This document shows, piece after piece, positions 22,617 to 31,050 of a stretch of DNA of 42,712 bases. The position numbers were made by a program, and so were the translations under genes. This DNA comes from Desulfovibrio sp. OttesenSCG-928-A18 (GTDB taxonomy: Bacteria > Desulfobacterota > Desulfovibrionia > Desulfovibrionales > Desulfovibrionaceae): assembly GCA_030267245.1 (NCBI GenBank), contig JAJDJN010000002.1:1-42712 (forward strand), given 5' to 3'. The notes under the pieces are model-generated. The model did no database searches, was not told the origin of the DNA, and worked only from the letters and a program-made list of their open reading frames with translations. Every line of letters begins with the position of its first letter. The stretch's first letter is position 1.

Positions 22617-23750
22617 TTAAGAGTTTTCGCCGTTGTTCTTTTTATCGTTGCCCATGCGGGCGCGTTCCAGGCGTTCCTGCATTTCCGAGCGGGTACGGGT
22701 ACTAAGAGCTTTTTCCCCTGAACTTTTTGCGTCCTGTCGCGCTCCCCACATGGCTTTCGCCATGCCCGCCGCTTTACCGAGGCCGCTCCCGCCTTCCATT
22801 CCAGCGACCTGGGCCGCGTCTTTCACGTTCTGGACGGTGTTGCTACTAGCGACCATTGCGCCGATAGCAGCGCCACCCACGGCGGCGGCAGAAGCAGTGA
22901 GCGCCGCGCCGCTGGAAACGTGGGAACCGTTGATAATGCCCGCACATACATCCGGCAGGGATTTGACCAGGGCGAGAAGCACCACGGACGCGCCAATGAC
23001 TACAAAAATGTCCTGCAACTCCGCTGTGGACGTGGAAAAACCTTCAATAAAGGCAATGCCCACCCCAAGAACGAGCTGCATGACAAAGAGTTTGAAGGCC
23101 ACGGCCAGAACGTAGCGAATGGCGTTAACGGCATAATCTTTCAAAAAGGCGCTGCCGCCGAAGGCAACCAAAATTATCGCCGCCGCCATTGCAATCATGG
23201 CTTCGCATTTGATGAACACCACTTGCGCGGAAATCAGCGCAAAGCAGACAATGATCACCAGGGCGGCAATAAGCAGAGCAATGGAGTTGCCCGGCGACCA
23301 GATGGAGAGTTTGTCCAGAACCAGTTTGACGAGCTGCATCCCGGTTAAAAATGGAGATTCCGAAGAGTAGCCGCCCGGCGTCAGTTCTCTGCCGATTGCA
23401 CCAAGGCCGTTGATCAGGTTCCAGGCCCATTCCTGATAGTAGTTGATAACGGCCATGAAAAACCCGGCCATGAGCAAGAGCATGACGAACTGTTTCAGAA
23501 TGTCGCCAAGCTGATCACGGTTGAGCGCGGCTTTGATACCCAGGAAGCAGACTTCCAGAATGACCAGCCAGCGGAACACGGTTAGCGCGTACCGCTTCAA
23601 AGTCGGTTCCCAGGTGCTTGTTTTGGTATAAAACTCATGCACCAGCCGGGACACGAAATCTTCATCAGCCGCATACGCCTGTTCCGGCAGAAGCAGGAGC
23701 GCCAGCGCCGGGAGGCAGAGCGCGGCCAAAAACAAAAAATGTTTTTTCAT
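22617..23750 (-). CDS. trbL: TrbL/VirB6 polytopic membrane protein
   Basis: 377 aa with a signal peptide (ending EQAYAADE), about six membrane helices, and a cytoplasmic C-terminal tail rich in Ala, Gly and charged residues (..MGNDKKNNGENS). Typical of TrbL/VirB6, which forms part of the DNA path through the inner membrane. Order trbJ-trbL-trbF fits IncP, apart from the missing trbK. Confidence 0.9.
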   Translation of the reverse strand: MKKHFLFLAALCLPALALLLLPEQAYAADEDFVSRLVHEFYTKTSTWEPTLKRYALTVFRWLVILEVCFLGIKAALNRDQLGDILKQFVMLLLMAGFFMAVINYYQEWAWNLINGLGAIGRELTPGGYSSESPFLTGMQLVKLVLDKLSIWSPGNSIALLIAALVIIVCFALISAQVVFIKCEAMIAMAAAIILVAFGGSAFLKDYAVNAIRYVLAVAFKLFVMQLVLGVGIAFIEGFSTSTAELQDIFVVIGASVVLLALVKSLPDVCAGIINGSHVSSGAALTASAAAVGGAAIGAMVASSNTVQNVKDAAQVAGMEGGSGLGKAAGMAKAMWGARQDAKSSGEKALSTRTRSEMQERLERARMGNDKKNNGENS

Positions 23751-23758
23751 GGCCGCTC

Positions 23759-24559
23759 CTAGAAGGGGTCAGGCTTGGCCTTCGCCTTGCCGATTCGGTC
23801 AGTTTTCAAGGTGTTTCGCCACGCCTCTTCCGACATCTGGCTTTCCTTTTCCGCTTTCATCTGGCTGGCCAAGTTCGACTGCACCTGTGTGGCCATGAGT
23901 TCGCGGAGCTGCCGGGCTTCCTGCACCTGGAGGGCTGAAAGCTGGTTCCCGGCCATAAGCGCCTTTTGCTGGCCGTCAGGCGTGGAAAGCAGCTCGTTAA
24001 GGTATTGATCGAAGCGCCCGGCGTCTTTTTGCAGTTCTTCAAGCTGCTGGCCGGAAAGCTGGAAAGTGGCCTGGGAAGCCTGATCAACCGTTTCGGCCCA
24101 TTTATCCCACTGTTCCCTGTATCTGGCATTTGCCGCCTCTACCTGTTCAGGAGTGGAAGCAGCCAAGCCGCCGAGGAAGTTCAGTTCAGGAAATAAAGAA
24201 TTGAAAACTTCCCCAAGGGCCACAATGTCACCACGTTGGGTTTTCAGTTTGCTGGTGAGGATGGAAAGTCTGGTCAGGCTTCCTTTGACTTCATTGAGCA
24301 GGTTCGCCGGAAGCTGCATGGTGTTCTGCACCATGTTGGCGTACTGCTCGATATTTTGCTGCACCATGCGGATTTGCTGTGCGGTTTGCTGAATATTTTC
24401 GTGGTACTGACCAATGACGTTCTGCAACTGCTCCATGCTGGTAATCCGATCAAGCAGTTGCACCAAATTCGTGCTGCAATTCGTGCATGTAACCGTCAGC
24501 GCATGGGCGGGCGTGGCGAACATCACCAGCACGGCGAGGCTCAAAAGGTACTTTTTCAT
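23759..24559 (-). CDS. trbJ: TrbJ/VirB5 pilus-tip or channel protein
   Basis: 266 aa from ATG 24559, which gives a clean signal peptide (MKKYLLSLAVLVMFATPAHA) and has GGGAG upstream; the 26 extra residues of the track ORF are rejected. The mature protein is a long alpha-helical rod, Gln-rich (..YHENIQQTAQQIRMVQQNIEQYANMVQ..), as in TrbJ and VirB5, with an early Cys pair (CTNC). Confidence 0.88.
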   Translation of the reverse strand: MKKYLLSLAVLVMFATPAHALTVTCTNCSTNLVQLLDRITSMEQLQNVIGQYHENIQQTAQQIRMVQQNIEQYANMVQNTMQLPANLLNEVKGSLTRLSILTSKLKTQRGDIVALGEVFNSLFPELNFLGGLAASTPEQVEAANARYREQWDKWAETVDQASQATFQLSGQQLEELQKDAGRFDQYLNELLSTPDGQQKALMAGNQLSALQVQEARQLRELMATQVQSNLASQMKAEKESQMSEEAWRNTLKTDRIGKAKAKPDPF

Positions 24560-24580
24560 AAGAACTCCCATAGAAAGGCC

Positions 24581-24605
24581 GGGGGAAACGAGTTCCCCCG
24601 GCGTT
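24581..24605 (-). other. Strong intercistronic hairpin between trbE and trbJ
   Basis: Minus strand GCCGGGGGAA-CTCG-TTTCCCCCGGC, a stem of about 10 bp in the 50-bp gap between the two genes, with no T tract after it. It could stabilise the upstream mRNA end or lower read-through, setting protein ratios in the operon. Confidence 0.55.
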
Positions 24606-24609
24606 GTGG

Positions 24610-27036
24610 TTATGCCGCGCCGCGCTCCCGCAGCCATTCAGATTGCCAGCCGTTCACGCCGTATTCCGCTTCAAGCTCCTGAATACGGGCAATGCTTTCC
24701 TTGTCGGAGGAACCGACAAAGGCCAGCGTCTTGGGGCCAAGGGCAAGCTGCACTTGCCGTCTGCCGAGAGGCGAAACAACGTAGTAATCACGCTTCGGCG
24801 TGGCGCGGGCGATAATGTTGATTTGGGTTTCATTCAGGCCCATGCCTACATAGAGTTCGCGTTGCGCCTCTTGTGTGGCCGTGATGTTGGGCAGGAATAT
24901 TTTTGTCGGGCAGGATTCGGCCAGAACGTCAAGGATGCCGGAGTTTTTAGCATCCGAAAGGCTTTGCGTGGCAAGGATTACCGCGCAATTCGCCTTACGC
25001 ATGACTTTCAGCCATTCCCTGATCTTGGCCCTGAATACCGGGTGGCCGAGCATGATCCACGCTTCATCCAGCACAAGGATGGTCGGCGTCCCGTCCAGTG
25101 ACGTTTCAATGCGGTGGAAAAGGTAGGTCAGAACCGGAATCAGGTTTTTGTCGCCCAGGTTCATCAGGTCTTCAATTTCAAAAACCATCATGGGCGAAAG
25201 CGTCAGATCGTCCGTGTCCGCATCCAGCAGCCGCCCCATTGCCCCTTGCGCGGTGTAATGCTGGATAGCGTCTTTAATCTGGTTATCCTGAACGATGTGG
25301 TAGAAACTGGTCAGGGAACGCAGATTTTCAGGCTGTGCCGACAAGTCCAGCATTGCCGTGTGAATGGCGTTGCGGTGTGACGGCATGACCGTGATTTGCT
25401 GCAACTCCATGAGAGAAGCTATCCACTCTTCCGCCCAGGCCCGTTCCGCTTCCGAGTCGATCCTTTGCAGGGGAGCGAAAGAAAGCTGTTCGGAATTGCC
25501 AATGTTGTAATGCGTCCCGCCGGAGCCGAGGCAGAGCGGAAACATACTCATGCCCTTGTCAAAGGCGTAAATGCGGGAGTTTTCATAGCACCGGAATTGC
25601 GCGCCCAGCGTTGCCAGCAACGTGGATTTACCCGCGCCAGTCGGCCCGAAAATCAATGTGTGACCGAGATCGCCCACATGGATATTGAACCAGAACGGCG
25701 TGGAGTTGTCCGTGGTCAGCACGGCCAGGGGCCGGGAGTTCGGCGGATAGAACGGGCAGGGGCAGACGGGTGAACCCGTCCAGACCGAAGCCAGGGGCAG
25801 CAAATCAGCCAGATTCAGCGTATTGACCATAGGCCGCCGCAGATTGGCGTATCCGTTGCCCGGATGCGTACCGAGCCAGGCTTCCAGTGCGTTGATGTTT
25901 TCAATCCGGCAGCCGAAACCAAGCGTCTGGATATTCCGGCGCAGTTCCCGCGCCCAATCCTGCAACTGCTCCTGATTTTCGTGCATCAGGACGATGCAGG
26001 AAGTCAGATAGCCAGCGCCGACATAACCGCCCTGAACTTCGGTCAGGGCGGTTTCCGCGTCTTCGGCCATAAGCAGCGCGTCACGGTTGGCGCGGGCATT
26101 AGGGTTATTAAAGAACTGGTCAAGAAAGCGATAGACCTGTTGCCGCCAGCCTTTACGGTAGGAGTCTATTTCCTTTGTGGCATCGTATTGATCCAGGCAG
26201 ATGAACCGCGTGGAAAACCGATACTCCAGAGGGAGAGATTCCAAATCCGCGAACATGGCCGGGAAGGATTCTTGCGGCAGTCCGTCAATGGAAATCAGCG
26301 CAAGGTGCTTCCCGCCAAGCCGGGGGATTACTCCCCCGACCAGATCATTGCTGGCAAGAAGGTGATCCAGATACATGGCTTTTTCCGGCACTCGCAGCGG
26401 GTGCAAATCGCCGGAAACACAATGCTGGATATGGGTTAAAAGGTCAGATTGCGTATAGGTTTCACCATCATCGGAATATGCCTCATATTCCGAGAGCCGT
26501 TGCATATGCAGAACCGAAGACAAGGCATCTTCCAGTTCTTCCAGGGTGTTTTGGAACTGCCCCAAGGCTTTTTCCAGTACGGGGCTTGTCGCTGTTCCTG
26601 CCTGTACCTTCCCCGCCGTCCGTGCAGATAATTGGGCCGCCCCAAAGTTCGGCTTGTAGGTGACTGAAAAGACAGTGCTGGTACTGAAACAACGGTTTCC
26701 GCTGAAATAGGCCCGGCGTTCATCGTCAATGAGCTGCGTCACAGGATCGGGGAAATGGCCTTTCTCCTGCGCGGGGTAAGCCCGGTGACTGCTACGGATG
26801 GAATCTATATGGAGCATCCAGCCCGTGCCGAGCAGCCTGATCGCGTTATTGAACTGCGCTGACACAAAAGCCAACTCGTCAGGCGTGGAACTGGCGGTAT
26901 CCTGCCCCCGGATTTCCCAGGCAGCCAGAAAAGAACCGTCTTTGTTGAGAATGACGCCCGGCGCGACCAGCGCGGCGTAGGGGAGCAAATCCGGCAGACC
27001 TTTGGCCCTGGAACGGTAGTCGGTAAGTTTCAGCAT
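24610..27036 (-). CDS. trbE: TrbE/VirB4 secretion ATPase
   Basis: 808 aa. The N-terminal CagE/TrbE/VirB4 domain is followed by an ATPase with Walker A GPTGAGKSTLL, Walker B ILVLDEAW, and the downstream ILATQSLSDA block. It energises pilus and channel assembly at the inner membrane. Its ATG lies in the trbD stop region (ATGCTGA, 7-nt overlap). Confidence 0.94.
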   Translation of the reverse strand: MLKLTDYRSRAKGLPDLLPYAALVAPGVILNKDGSFLAAWEIRGQDTASSTPDELAFVSAQFNNAIRLLGTGWMLHIDSIRSSHRAYPAQEKGHFPDPVTQLIDDERRAYFSGNRCFSTSTVFSVTYKPNFGAAQLSARTAGKVQAGTATSPVLEKALGQFQNTLEELEDALSSVLHMQRLSEYEAYSDDGETYTQSDLLTHIQHCVSGDLHPLRVPEKAMYLDHLLASNDLVGGVIPRLGGKHLALISIDGLPQESFPAMFADLESLPLEYRFSTRFICLDQYDATKEIDSYRKGWRQQVYRFLDQFFNNPNARANRDALLMAEDAETALTEVQGGYVGAGYLTSCIVLMHENQEQLQDWARELRRNIQTLGFGCRIENINALEAWLGTHPGNGYANLRRPMVNTLNLADLLPLASVWTGSPVCPCPFYPPNSRPLAVLTTDNSTPFWFNIHVGDLGHTLIFGPTGAGKSTLLATLGAQFRCYENSRIYAFDKGMSMFPLCLGSGGTHYNIGNSEQLSFAPLQRIDSEAERAWAEEWIASLMELQQITVMPSHRNAIHTAMLDLSAQPENLRSLTSFYHIVQDNQIKDAIQHYTAQGAMGRLLDADTDDLTLSPMMVFEIEDLMNLGDKNLIPVLTYLFHRIETSLDGTPTILVLDEAWIMLGHPVFRAKIREWLKVMRKANCAVILATQSLSDAKNSGILDVLAESCPTKIFLPNITATQEAQRELYVGMGLNETQINIIARATPKRDYYVVSPLGRRQVQLALGPKTLAFVGSSDKESIARIQELEAEYGVNGWQSEWLRERGAA

Positions 27037-27326
27037 TTGAAACCCCCTACAGGCCGCCAGCGGCTTGCCTTGGCCGGGTAAAACTCCTGTTGCTTGATAT
27101 GCCGCAGCCAGACCCGGCTCATAATCGGGTCAGCCTTTGCCATGCGCCGGAGCGCGAACACCGCCGCAATCCAGAAGCCGACTGCGGACGTGACGGAAAC
27201 AGCCGTCAGACCGCCCACGCCCACCAGCAGCGCGATAAGGGCGCTGGTCATAACCAACTCCCTTTCCGCGCCGAGGATATGGGCATGGCGGTGCAAAGAT
27301 TGATGAATGGGGAGCGGACGGCTCAT
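27030..27326 (-). CDS. trbD: TrbD/VirB3 membrane protein
   Basis: 98 aa: N-terminal PLPIHQSLHRHAHILGAERELV, typical of TrbD/VirB3, then a double membrane segment (~26-60) and a basic tail. It helps place the pilin and VirB4. It shares ATGA with the end of trbC. Confidence 0.88.
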   Translation of the reverse strand: MSRPLPIHQSLHRHAHILGAERELVMTSALIALLVGVGGLTAVSVTSAVGFWIAAVFALRRMAKADPIMSRVWLRHIKQQEFYPAKASRWRPVGGFKC

Positions 27327-27670
27327 ATGACCGCCCCGGAGAAGGAAAACACGCTGTTGACGATGGATGCGGCAAAGGCAATGAAGCTGATGCCGAACAC
27401 CACGGACAGGAGCAGCTTGAAACCGCCGCTGATGTCATCCTTGTTCATTATGAATATGACGCCGCAGAGGGCCATAGCGACAATGGAAATCCATTTACCA
27501 GCCGGGCCGGTGATGGTGTTCACCACCCGTTCCAAGGGACTGGAAAATTCCGTGATGCCGCCCGATGCGGCGGCAATGTCAGGGAAGCAAAGGCAGAGAG
27601 CCAGAAAGCCGAAAACGGCAAAGGAAGAGAAAGGGACTTTACGAGTGGGAAGAAGATTGGTTCCGCGCAT
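27323..27670 (-). CDS. trbC: TrbC/VirB2 conjugative pilin
   Basis: 115 aa from ATG 27670 (GGAG, 7 nt upstream). A long signal sequence (..FAVFGFLALCLCFPDIAAASGG), then two membrane helices (WISIVAMALCGVIFIM and GISFIAFAASIVNSVF) with a short polar loop NKDDISGGFK, the VirB2 layout. The leader peptide is removed and in IncP the pilin is cyclised by TraF, which is also encoded here. The start lies inside the end of the Com-like gene and after copy C of the shared leader. Confidence 0.9.
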   Translation of the reverse strand: MRGTNLLPTRKVPFSSFAVFGFLALCLCFPDIAAASGGITEFSSPLERVVNTITGPAGKWISIVAMALCGVIFIMNKDDISGGFKLLLSVVFGISFIAFAASIVNSVFSFSGAVI

Positions 27671-27854
27671 AACGATCTCCGTAGAGGCCGTCATGCGGCG
27701 CGGCGTTGGGGCTTGTAGCCCGCAGGACGATTCTGCTTTTGCAGCGAGGGCAGAAAAGCTCGATTTCTCCAGCTTCTATGCGGCCCTTTGCCAGAAGTTT
27801 GTTGCACTTCCCGCAGCGAAGATTGCCGGGATCATGCGCCTGTTCAGTGTTCAT
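27639..27854 (-). CDS. Com-like zinc finger protein, putative translational regulator
   Basis: 71 aa. LRCGKCNKLLAKGRIEAGEIELFCPRCKSRIV has two Cys pairs (C-x2-C, 17 residues, C-x2-C) and matches the Mu Com pattern, including the CNKLL and CPRCK signatures. Com of phage Mu is an RNA-binding protein that opens the mom mRNA for translation. Here the gene lies between trbB (ATGA overlap) and trbC (32-nt overlap). Its own 3' end encodes copy C of the leader also seen before traG and the topoisomerase. A role in translation of the transfer genes is inferred, not shown. Confidence 0.75.
   Translation of the reverse strand: MNTEQAHDPGNLRCGKCNKLLAKGRIEAGEIELFCPRCKSRIVLRATSPNAAPHDGLYGDRYARNQSSSHS
27685..27726 (-). 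promoter_or_regulatory. Shared two-hairpin leader, copy C (before trbC, inside the Com-like gene)
   Basis: Minus strand CCTGCGGGCTACAAGCCCCA.. to ..GCCGCATGACGGCCT. Forms GGGC-TACAA-GCCC and GCCG-CATGA-CGGC, 14 nt before the trbC ATG with CGGAG between. In the first hairpin the stem is the same as in copy A but the loop differs. Confidence 0.6.
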
Positions 27855-28837
27855 GCGCTTTGTTCTGCCTTTACGTTGTAAAGATATTCCGTTTTGTAGG
27901 TGTCTGTTTTGGGGTCAAAGCCGTCCACGCGCAGGATGTTCGATATTTGCCGCCGATTGTCAGGGGTCTTTTCCATGAACACCACCAGATCAACCGCCCG
28001 GCCTATCAATTTCTGCTTGGGGCCAAGGCCCGCTTCCTCTACCAGTTCTTCCAGGCGGGGTAAGGCTTCTTCCGCGCTGTCCGCGTGAAATGTACCTATC
28101 CCGCCCGGATGCCCCGTGTTCCACAGTTTCAGGAGTTCCAAGGCGGCGGCGTCCCGCACTTCGCCTATCAGAATACGCTTTGGGGCGTAGCGCATACTGA
28201 CCTTCGCCAGCTTCCGCATATCAACGTCAGCAATGACCGATGTACGGAAAAACACGGCGTTGGGGCTTTTGGATTGGAGTTCCGCCGTATCCTCTATGAT
28301 AATCAGGCGGTGTGACGGCGTGAGCGTGGAAACAGCGTCAATGACCGCATTAACAAAGGTGGTTTTTCCGCTGGAGGTTCCCCCCACGACCACGATATTC
28401 CAGCGCCGCAGCACGGCGTCATGGATAATATCGATCACTCGCGCCGTGATGGAGCCGGAAGCCAAGTATTCTTGGAGGGTAAATACCCGGCTGGCTTTTT
28501 TACGGAGCGAGAACGAAGGGCCGGGGCCGACAATCGGCGGGAACGTCCCTTCAAATCGTGAACCATCCAGCGGAAATTCGCCTTCCACTATGGGGTTGCG
28601 TTCATTGACCGTCAGATTCAGGCCGCTTGCCACCTGGGATAGTATCAATCTGCCTTTGGCTGGCTCAATGGTACTGATACATTCGTGGTCTTGCCCATAT
28701 TTCTCAATCCACAGCGTACCGTCAGGATTGAGCATAATTTCTATAACTTCCGGGTTTTCCAGCGCGTCAATAAAGACAGGCCCGCAGGAATGGCGCAGCC
28801 CGGCCAGCAGCCGGGGATCGTCACAGGCCCGGAGCAT
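27851..28837 (-). CDS. trbB: TrbB/VirB11 secretion ATPase
   Basis: 328 aa. Walker A GGTSSGKTT, Asp box LIIIEDTAEL, Walker B-like ILIGEVRD, and the His box GHPGGIGTFHADS are all present. Hexameric VirB11 ATPases sit under the channel and switch between pilus assembly and DNA transfer. The ATG overlaps the stop of the upstream gene by one base (TGATG). Confidence 0.94.
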   Translation of the reverse strand: MLRACDDPRLLAGLRHSCGPVFIDALENPEVIEIMLNPDGTLWIEKYGQDHECISTIEPAKGRLILSQVASGLNLTVNERNPIVEGEFPLDGSRFEGTFPPIVGPGPSFSLRKKASRVFTLQEYLASGSITARVIDIIHDAVLRRWNIVVVGGTSSGKTTFVNAVIDAVSTLTPSHRLIIIEDTAELQSKSPNAVFFRTSVIADVDMRKLAKVSMRYAPKRILIGEVRDAAALELLKLWNTGHPGGIGTFHADSAEEALPRLEELVEEAGLGPKQKLIGRAVDLVVFMEKTPDNRRQISNILRVDGFDPKTDTYKTEYLYNVKAEQSA

Positions 28838-29301
28838 CAGTGAACCGCCTTCAATATAAAGACAGCCACATTCAAAAGCGCCGACATGCCGACAATGACG
28901 GCGGCGAGGTAGACATTGCTCTTGAAGGTTTTCAGGGTGGCCGCGTGATCGTCAAAGACCTTGCGGATACCTTCAACCGAAGCCGAGGAAAGGCTTGTGG
29001 AAAGCTGGTTTACCGCCGCCTGTACGCCGGAAACATATTCGTCCGTTTTTTCGGCCATGAGCCGGGTCAACCCCTTTTCATGCCGTGCCTGGAGCTTGTC
29101 CACTTCCGTCAGGTAGGCGTTGAGAATTGTGGCGATCATCAGCGTGGCATCGTCTTTCGGCAGCATCACGTCATGGGCTTTGGACACCACGGAGCGGATT
29201 TGCTCCAGCGTGAGGCCCACGCCCGGAGCGTTGCCCAATTCCAATTCAAGAGGGGTAGGCGGTTCCTCTTTTTGCACAGCAGGGGAATTTTCTTGCGACA
29301 T
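28837..29301 (-). CDS. traM: TraM-like conjugal transfer protein
   Basis: 154 aa: a Pro/Glu-rich N-terminus, a long helical middle likely to form a coiled coil (..LTEVDKLQARHEKGLTRLMAEKTDEYVSGVQAAVNQLS..), and a C-terminal membrane helix (NVYLAAVIVGMSALLNVAVFIL). Size, layout and the position after traK-traL match TraM of IncP-type transfer regions, whose exact role is not well known. Confidence 0.7.
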   Translation of the reverse strand: MSQENSPAVQKEEPPTPLELELGNAPGVGLTLEQIRSVVSKAHDVMLPKDDATLMIATILNAYLTEVDKLQARHEKGLTRLMAEKTDEYVSGVQAAVNQLSTSLSSASVEGIRKVFDDHAATLKTFKSNVYLAAVIVGMSALLNVAVFILKAVH

Positions 29302-29313
29302 GGCTTCCCCCCC

Positions 29314-30042
29314 CTACACCAGCGCCGCGCTGGTCACGGCTTCCACCAGTTCATCCCGATAGCGTTGTAAACGGGAGCGCACCACTATGGATTGGCTGGA
29401 CTCGATTGCGTTCTTAAAACTCAAACGCTTGGCGAACATGGTTTCCAGGTCTTTGCCGATTGTGGCTTTGTTGCCTTGGGGGATGGTGATAACAGCGTGG
29501 AATTGATTTTGAAATTCCTGATACACCTTAAACTCTTCAAATGACATGCCATCCATGACGATTTCCCCGAAATAGGGATTCAGCCAGACCACAATAGGCG
29601 TTTCGGGGAAGCCGAGGGCCAGGGAGCGCAGACCGAGAACTGTATCAGCAATGGCTTGCCCGCCCGTAATGACCGAATGAAAAAAGACGGAATGCCCGGA
29701 TTCTTCCAGAATGCCGATAATACCGTTTTCCTTTATATAGCTGTTGAGAGCGAGGAAAGAGGAAGCGCCGTTGTCAACAATGACATGGGTTTCCGGGCCT
29801 TGTTCCATGATCGCGTCGATCAGCGTGTCAAACTGCCGGGGATCAATGTCGCCGTTTTTTAGAATATCAAGACATTTTACTTCCTTAAATTCTTGGAATC
29901 CGGTCAACGTAGCGTTTACCGGATCAGTATCAAATGCTGTGACTTTTTTACCGAGAAGGCCCAATACCTGATACAGAATTGACGCAATCATGGATTTGCC
30001 CACGCCGCCCTTGCCTTGTTGGATGAAATGCACTGTTGCCAT
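29314..30042 (-). CDS. traL: TraL-like ParA/MinD-type ATPase
   Basis: 242 aa. The deviant Walker A is KGGVGKSMIAS near the N-terminus, then AFDTDPVNATLTGF and HVIVDNGASSF. IncP TraL proteins are ParA-like ATPases encoded next to the oriT-binding TraK. It could position the relaxosome or channel at the pole. Ribosome site AGGAG lies before the ATG. Confidence 0.85.
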   Translation of the reverse strand: MATVHFIQQGKGGVGKSMIASILYQVLGLLGKKVTAFDTDPVNATLTGFQEFKEVKCLDILKNGDIDPRQFDTLIDAIMEQGPETHVIVDNGASSFLALNSYIKENGIIGILEESGHSVFFHSVITGGQAIADTVLGLRSLALGFPETPIVVWLNPYFGEIVMDGMSFEEFKVYQEFQNQFHAVITIPQGNKATIGKDLETMFAKRLSFKNAIESSQSIVVRSRLQRYRDELVEAVTSAALV

Positions 30043-30061
30043 TGGAAATACTCCTGTAGGG

Positions 30062-30409
30062 TTAAATTCCGTCTTCCACGCTCATTTTACGAGGATCGGG
30101 AAACGGTTCTTTGGTGGAATTGACGATCCGGGGGCCGGAGCGGGGAGATTGCTGCACAGGAGGCGGCTGGGGTGCCTGTACGGGTGCAGGAGTGGTATTT
30201 TCTTGGGAGAAAGGGAGCGGAGAGGGTTTTGCTATTCTTGCCGTGAGCTTGCAGAAAGTCACATAGGCCATCGAGAGGCGCTTTTCTTCCAGAAGCCTTT
30301 CATAGATGATCCGCTTGCTGAATCCTTGGGACAACATGGATTCGACTTTTTCCAAACATCCAAGAATTTCCACTTTTGCCATGTTATGACGCAACGGCTT
30401 ACCGGACAT
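30062..30409 (-). CDS. traK: TraK-like oriT-binding protein
   Basis: 115 aa. The N-terminal half is a helix-turn-helix-like region (ILGCLEKVESMLSQGFSKRIIYERLLEEKRLSMAYVTFCKLTARI); a Pro/Gln-rich linker and short tail follow. TraK of IncP binds and wraps oriT. It is the first gene of the traK-L-M series. ATG has CGGAGTG upstream; the start overlaps the small upstream gene by 11 nt. Here it is separated from the relaxase genes in the integrated state, but the two halves come within about 9 kb across the joined att site in the circle. Confidence 0.75.
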   Translation of the reverse strand: MSGKPLRHNMAKVEILGCLEKVESMLSQGFSKRIIYERLLEEKRLSMAYVTFCKLTARIAKPSPLPFSQENTTPAPVQAPQPPPVQQSPRSGPRIVNSTKEPFPDPRKMSVEDGI

Positions 30410-30602
30410 GGTTCACTCCGGTATTCTGCTGGATTTCTTGCAGTTTTATGGTGATAAGATTGGAAATCCGTGGCGGCAATTCTTCTCCATGTCGAATTTT
30501 TCTACGAATATTCCTATATTGTCTGTCGGAATATCCAAGGAAAAATGCGACCTTTTCATGCGATCCAATGATGCTAGCGAGCAGATTAATTGCGTCATAC
30601 AT
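30399..30602 (-). CDS. Small putative DNA-binding protein before traK
   Basis: 67 aa, basic (MYDAINLLASIIGSHEKVAFFLGYSDRQYRNIRRKIRHGEELPPRIS..). The SHEKVAFFLGYSDRQYRNIRRK segment looks like a helix-turn-helix. It has no good ribosome site but its stop overlaps the traK start, and a promoter lies 38 bp upstream, so it heads the operon and may autoregulate it. Confidence 0.55.
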   Translation of the reverse strand: MYDAINLLASIIGSHEKVAFFLGYSDRQYRNIRRKIRHGEELPPRISNLITIKLQEIQQNTGVNHVR

Positions 30603-30639
30603 GGCTATTTACCGTTTTCTGTCTGTAAGGATTTATCGT

Positions 30640-30668
30640 AAAATAGCTACGAACATTCCTATAGACAA
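30640..30668 (-). promoter_or_regulatory. Likely promoter of the traKLM-trb operon
   Basis: On the minus strand TTGTCT (30668-30663), a 17-bp spacer, and TATTTT (30645-30640), about 38 bp before the first ATG. The next minus-strand genes are then nearly gapless to trbI. Confidence 0.5.
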
Positions 30669-30674
30669 GGAAAG

Positions 30675-30694
30675 AATTTCCGGGTAGGGAAATT
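30675..30694. promoter_or_regulatory. Operator-like inverted repeat AATTTCC-GGGTAG-GGAAATT
   Basis: A perfect 7-bp inverted repeat with a 6-bp spacer. It overlaps the upstream edge of the minus-strand promoter and lies 33 bp before the plus-strand regulator at 30727. The same AATTTCC core occurs in TAGGAATTTCCTA (31299-31311) before the excisionase-like gene. It may be the binding site of the 30727 product. Confidence 0.45.
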
Positions 30695-30726
30695 TTTAGA
30701 AAAAGATGTAGCCGATTGGAGGGAGC

Positions 30727-31032
30727 ATGGCCGGAGAAGATTTTTCGCAACTTTTGGAACGGAAGTTCGTTGATATTGTCGCCATGCGCATGGAAGAGGA
30801 CGGGTATAAGAAAGGCCAGTTCGCCGTGAAGGTCTGGCCGGAACTATCCGGTAACGCGGCAGCAACCAAATGGGCGCAGATTCGCAGCAAGACCTATCAC
30901 ACGGGCAAGCCGCAGAGCGTCACCATTGCGGACGCCAGCCGTATGGCCGCAGCCCTGGGGGATGATCTCGGGTATCTTTTGTCGGTTGCGAAAAGGGAAG
31001 TGGATAAAGATATGAAAAAAGGCATCAGGTAA
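30727..31032 (+). CDS. Small HTH-type regulator
   Basis: 101 aa with GGAGGGAGC before the ATG. The arrangement of helices (..FVDIVAMRMEEDGYKKGQFAVKVWPE.., ..IRSKTYHTGKPQSVTIADASRMAAALGDDLGYLL) looks like a phage-type XRE fold, with a variable middle. It is divergent from the traKLM operon and upstream of xis and int, a typical place for an ICE switch regulator. Not assigned to a named family. Confidence 0.6.
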   Translation: MAGEDFSQLLERKFVDIVAMRMEEDGYKKGQFAVKVWPELSGNAAATKWAQIRSKTYHTGKPQSVTIADASRMAAALGDDLGYLLSVAKREVDKDMKKGIR

Positions 31033-31050
31033 TCATTCAGGAGGGTTTGT

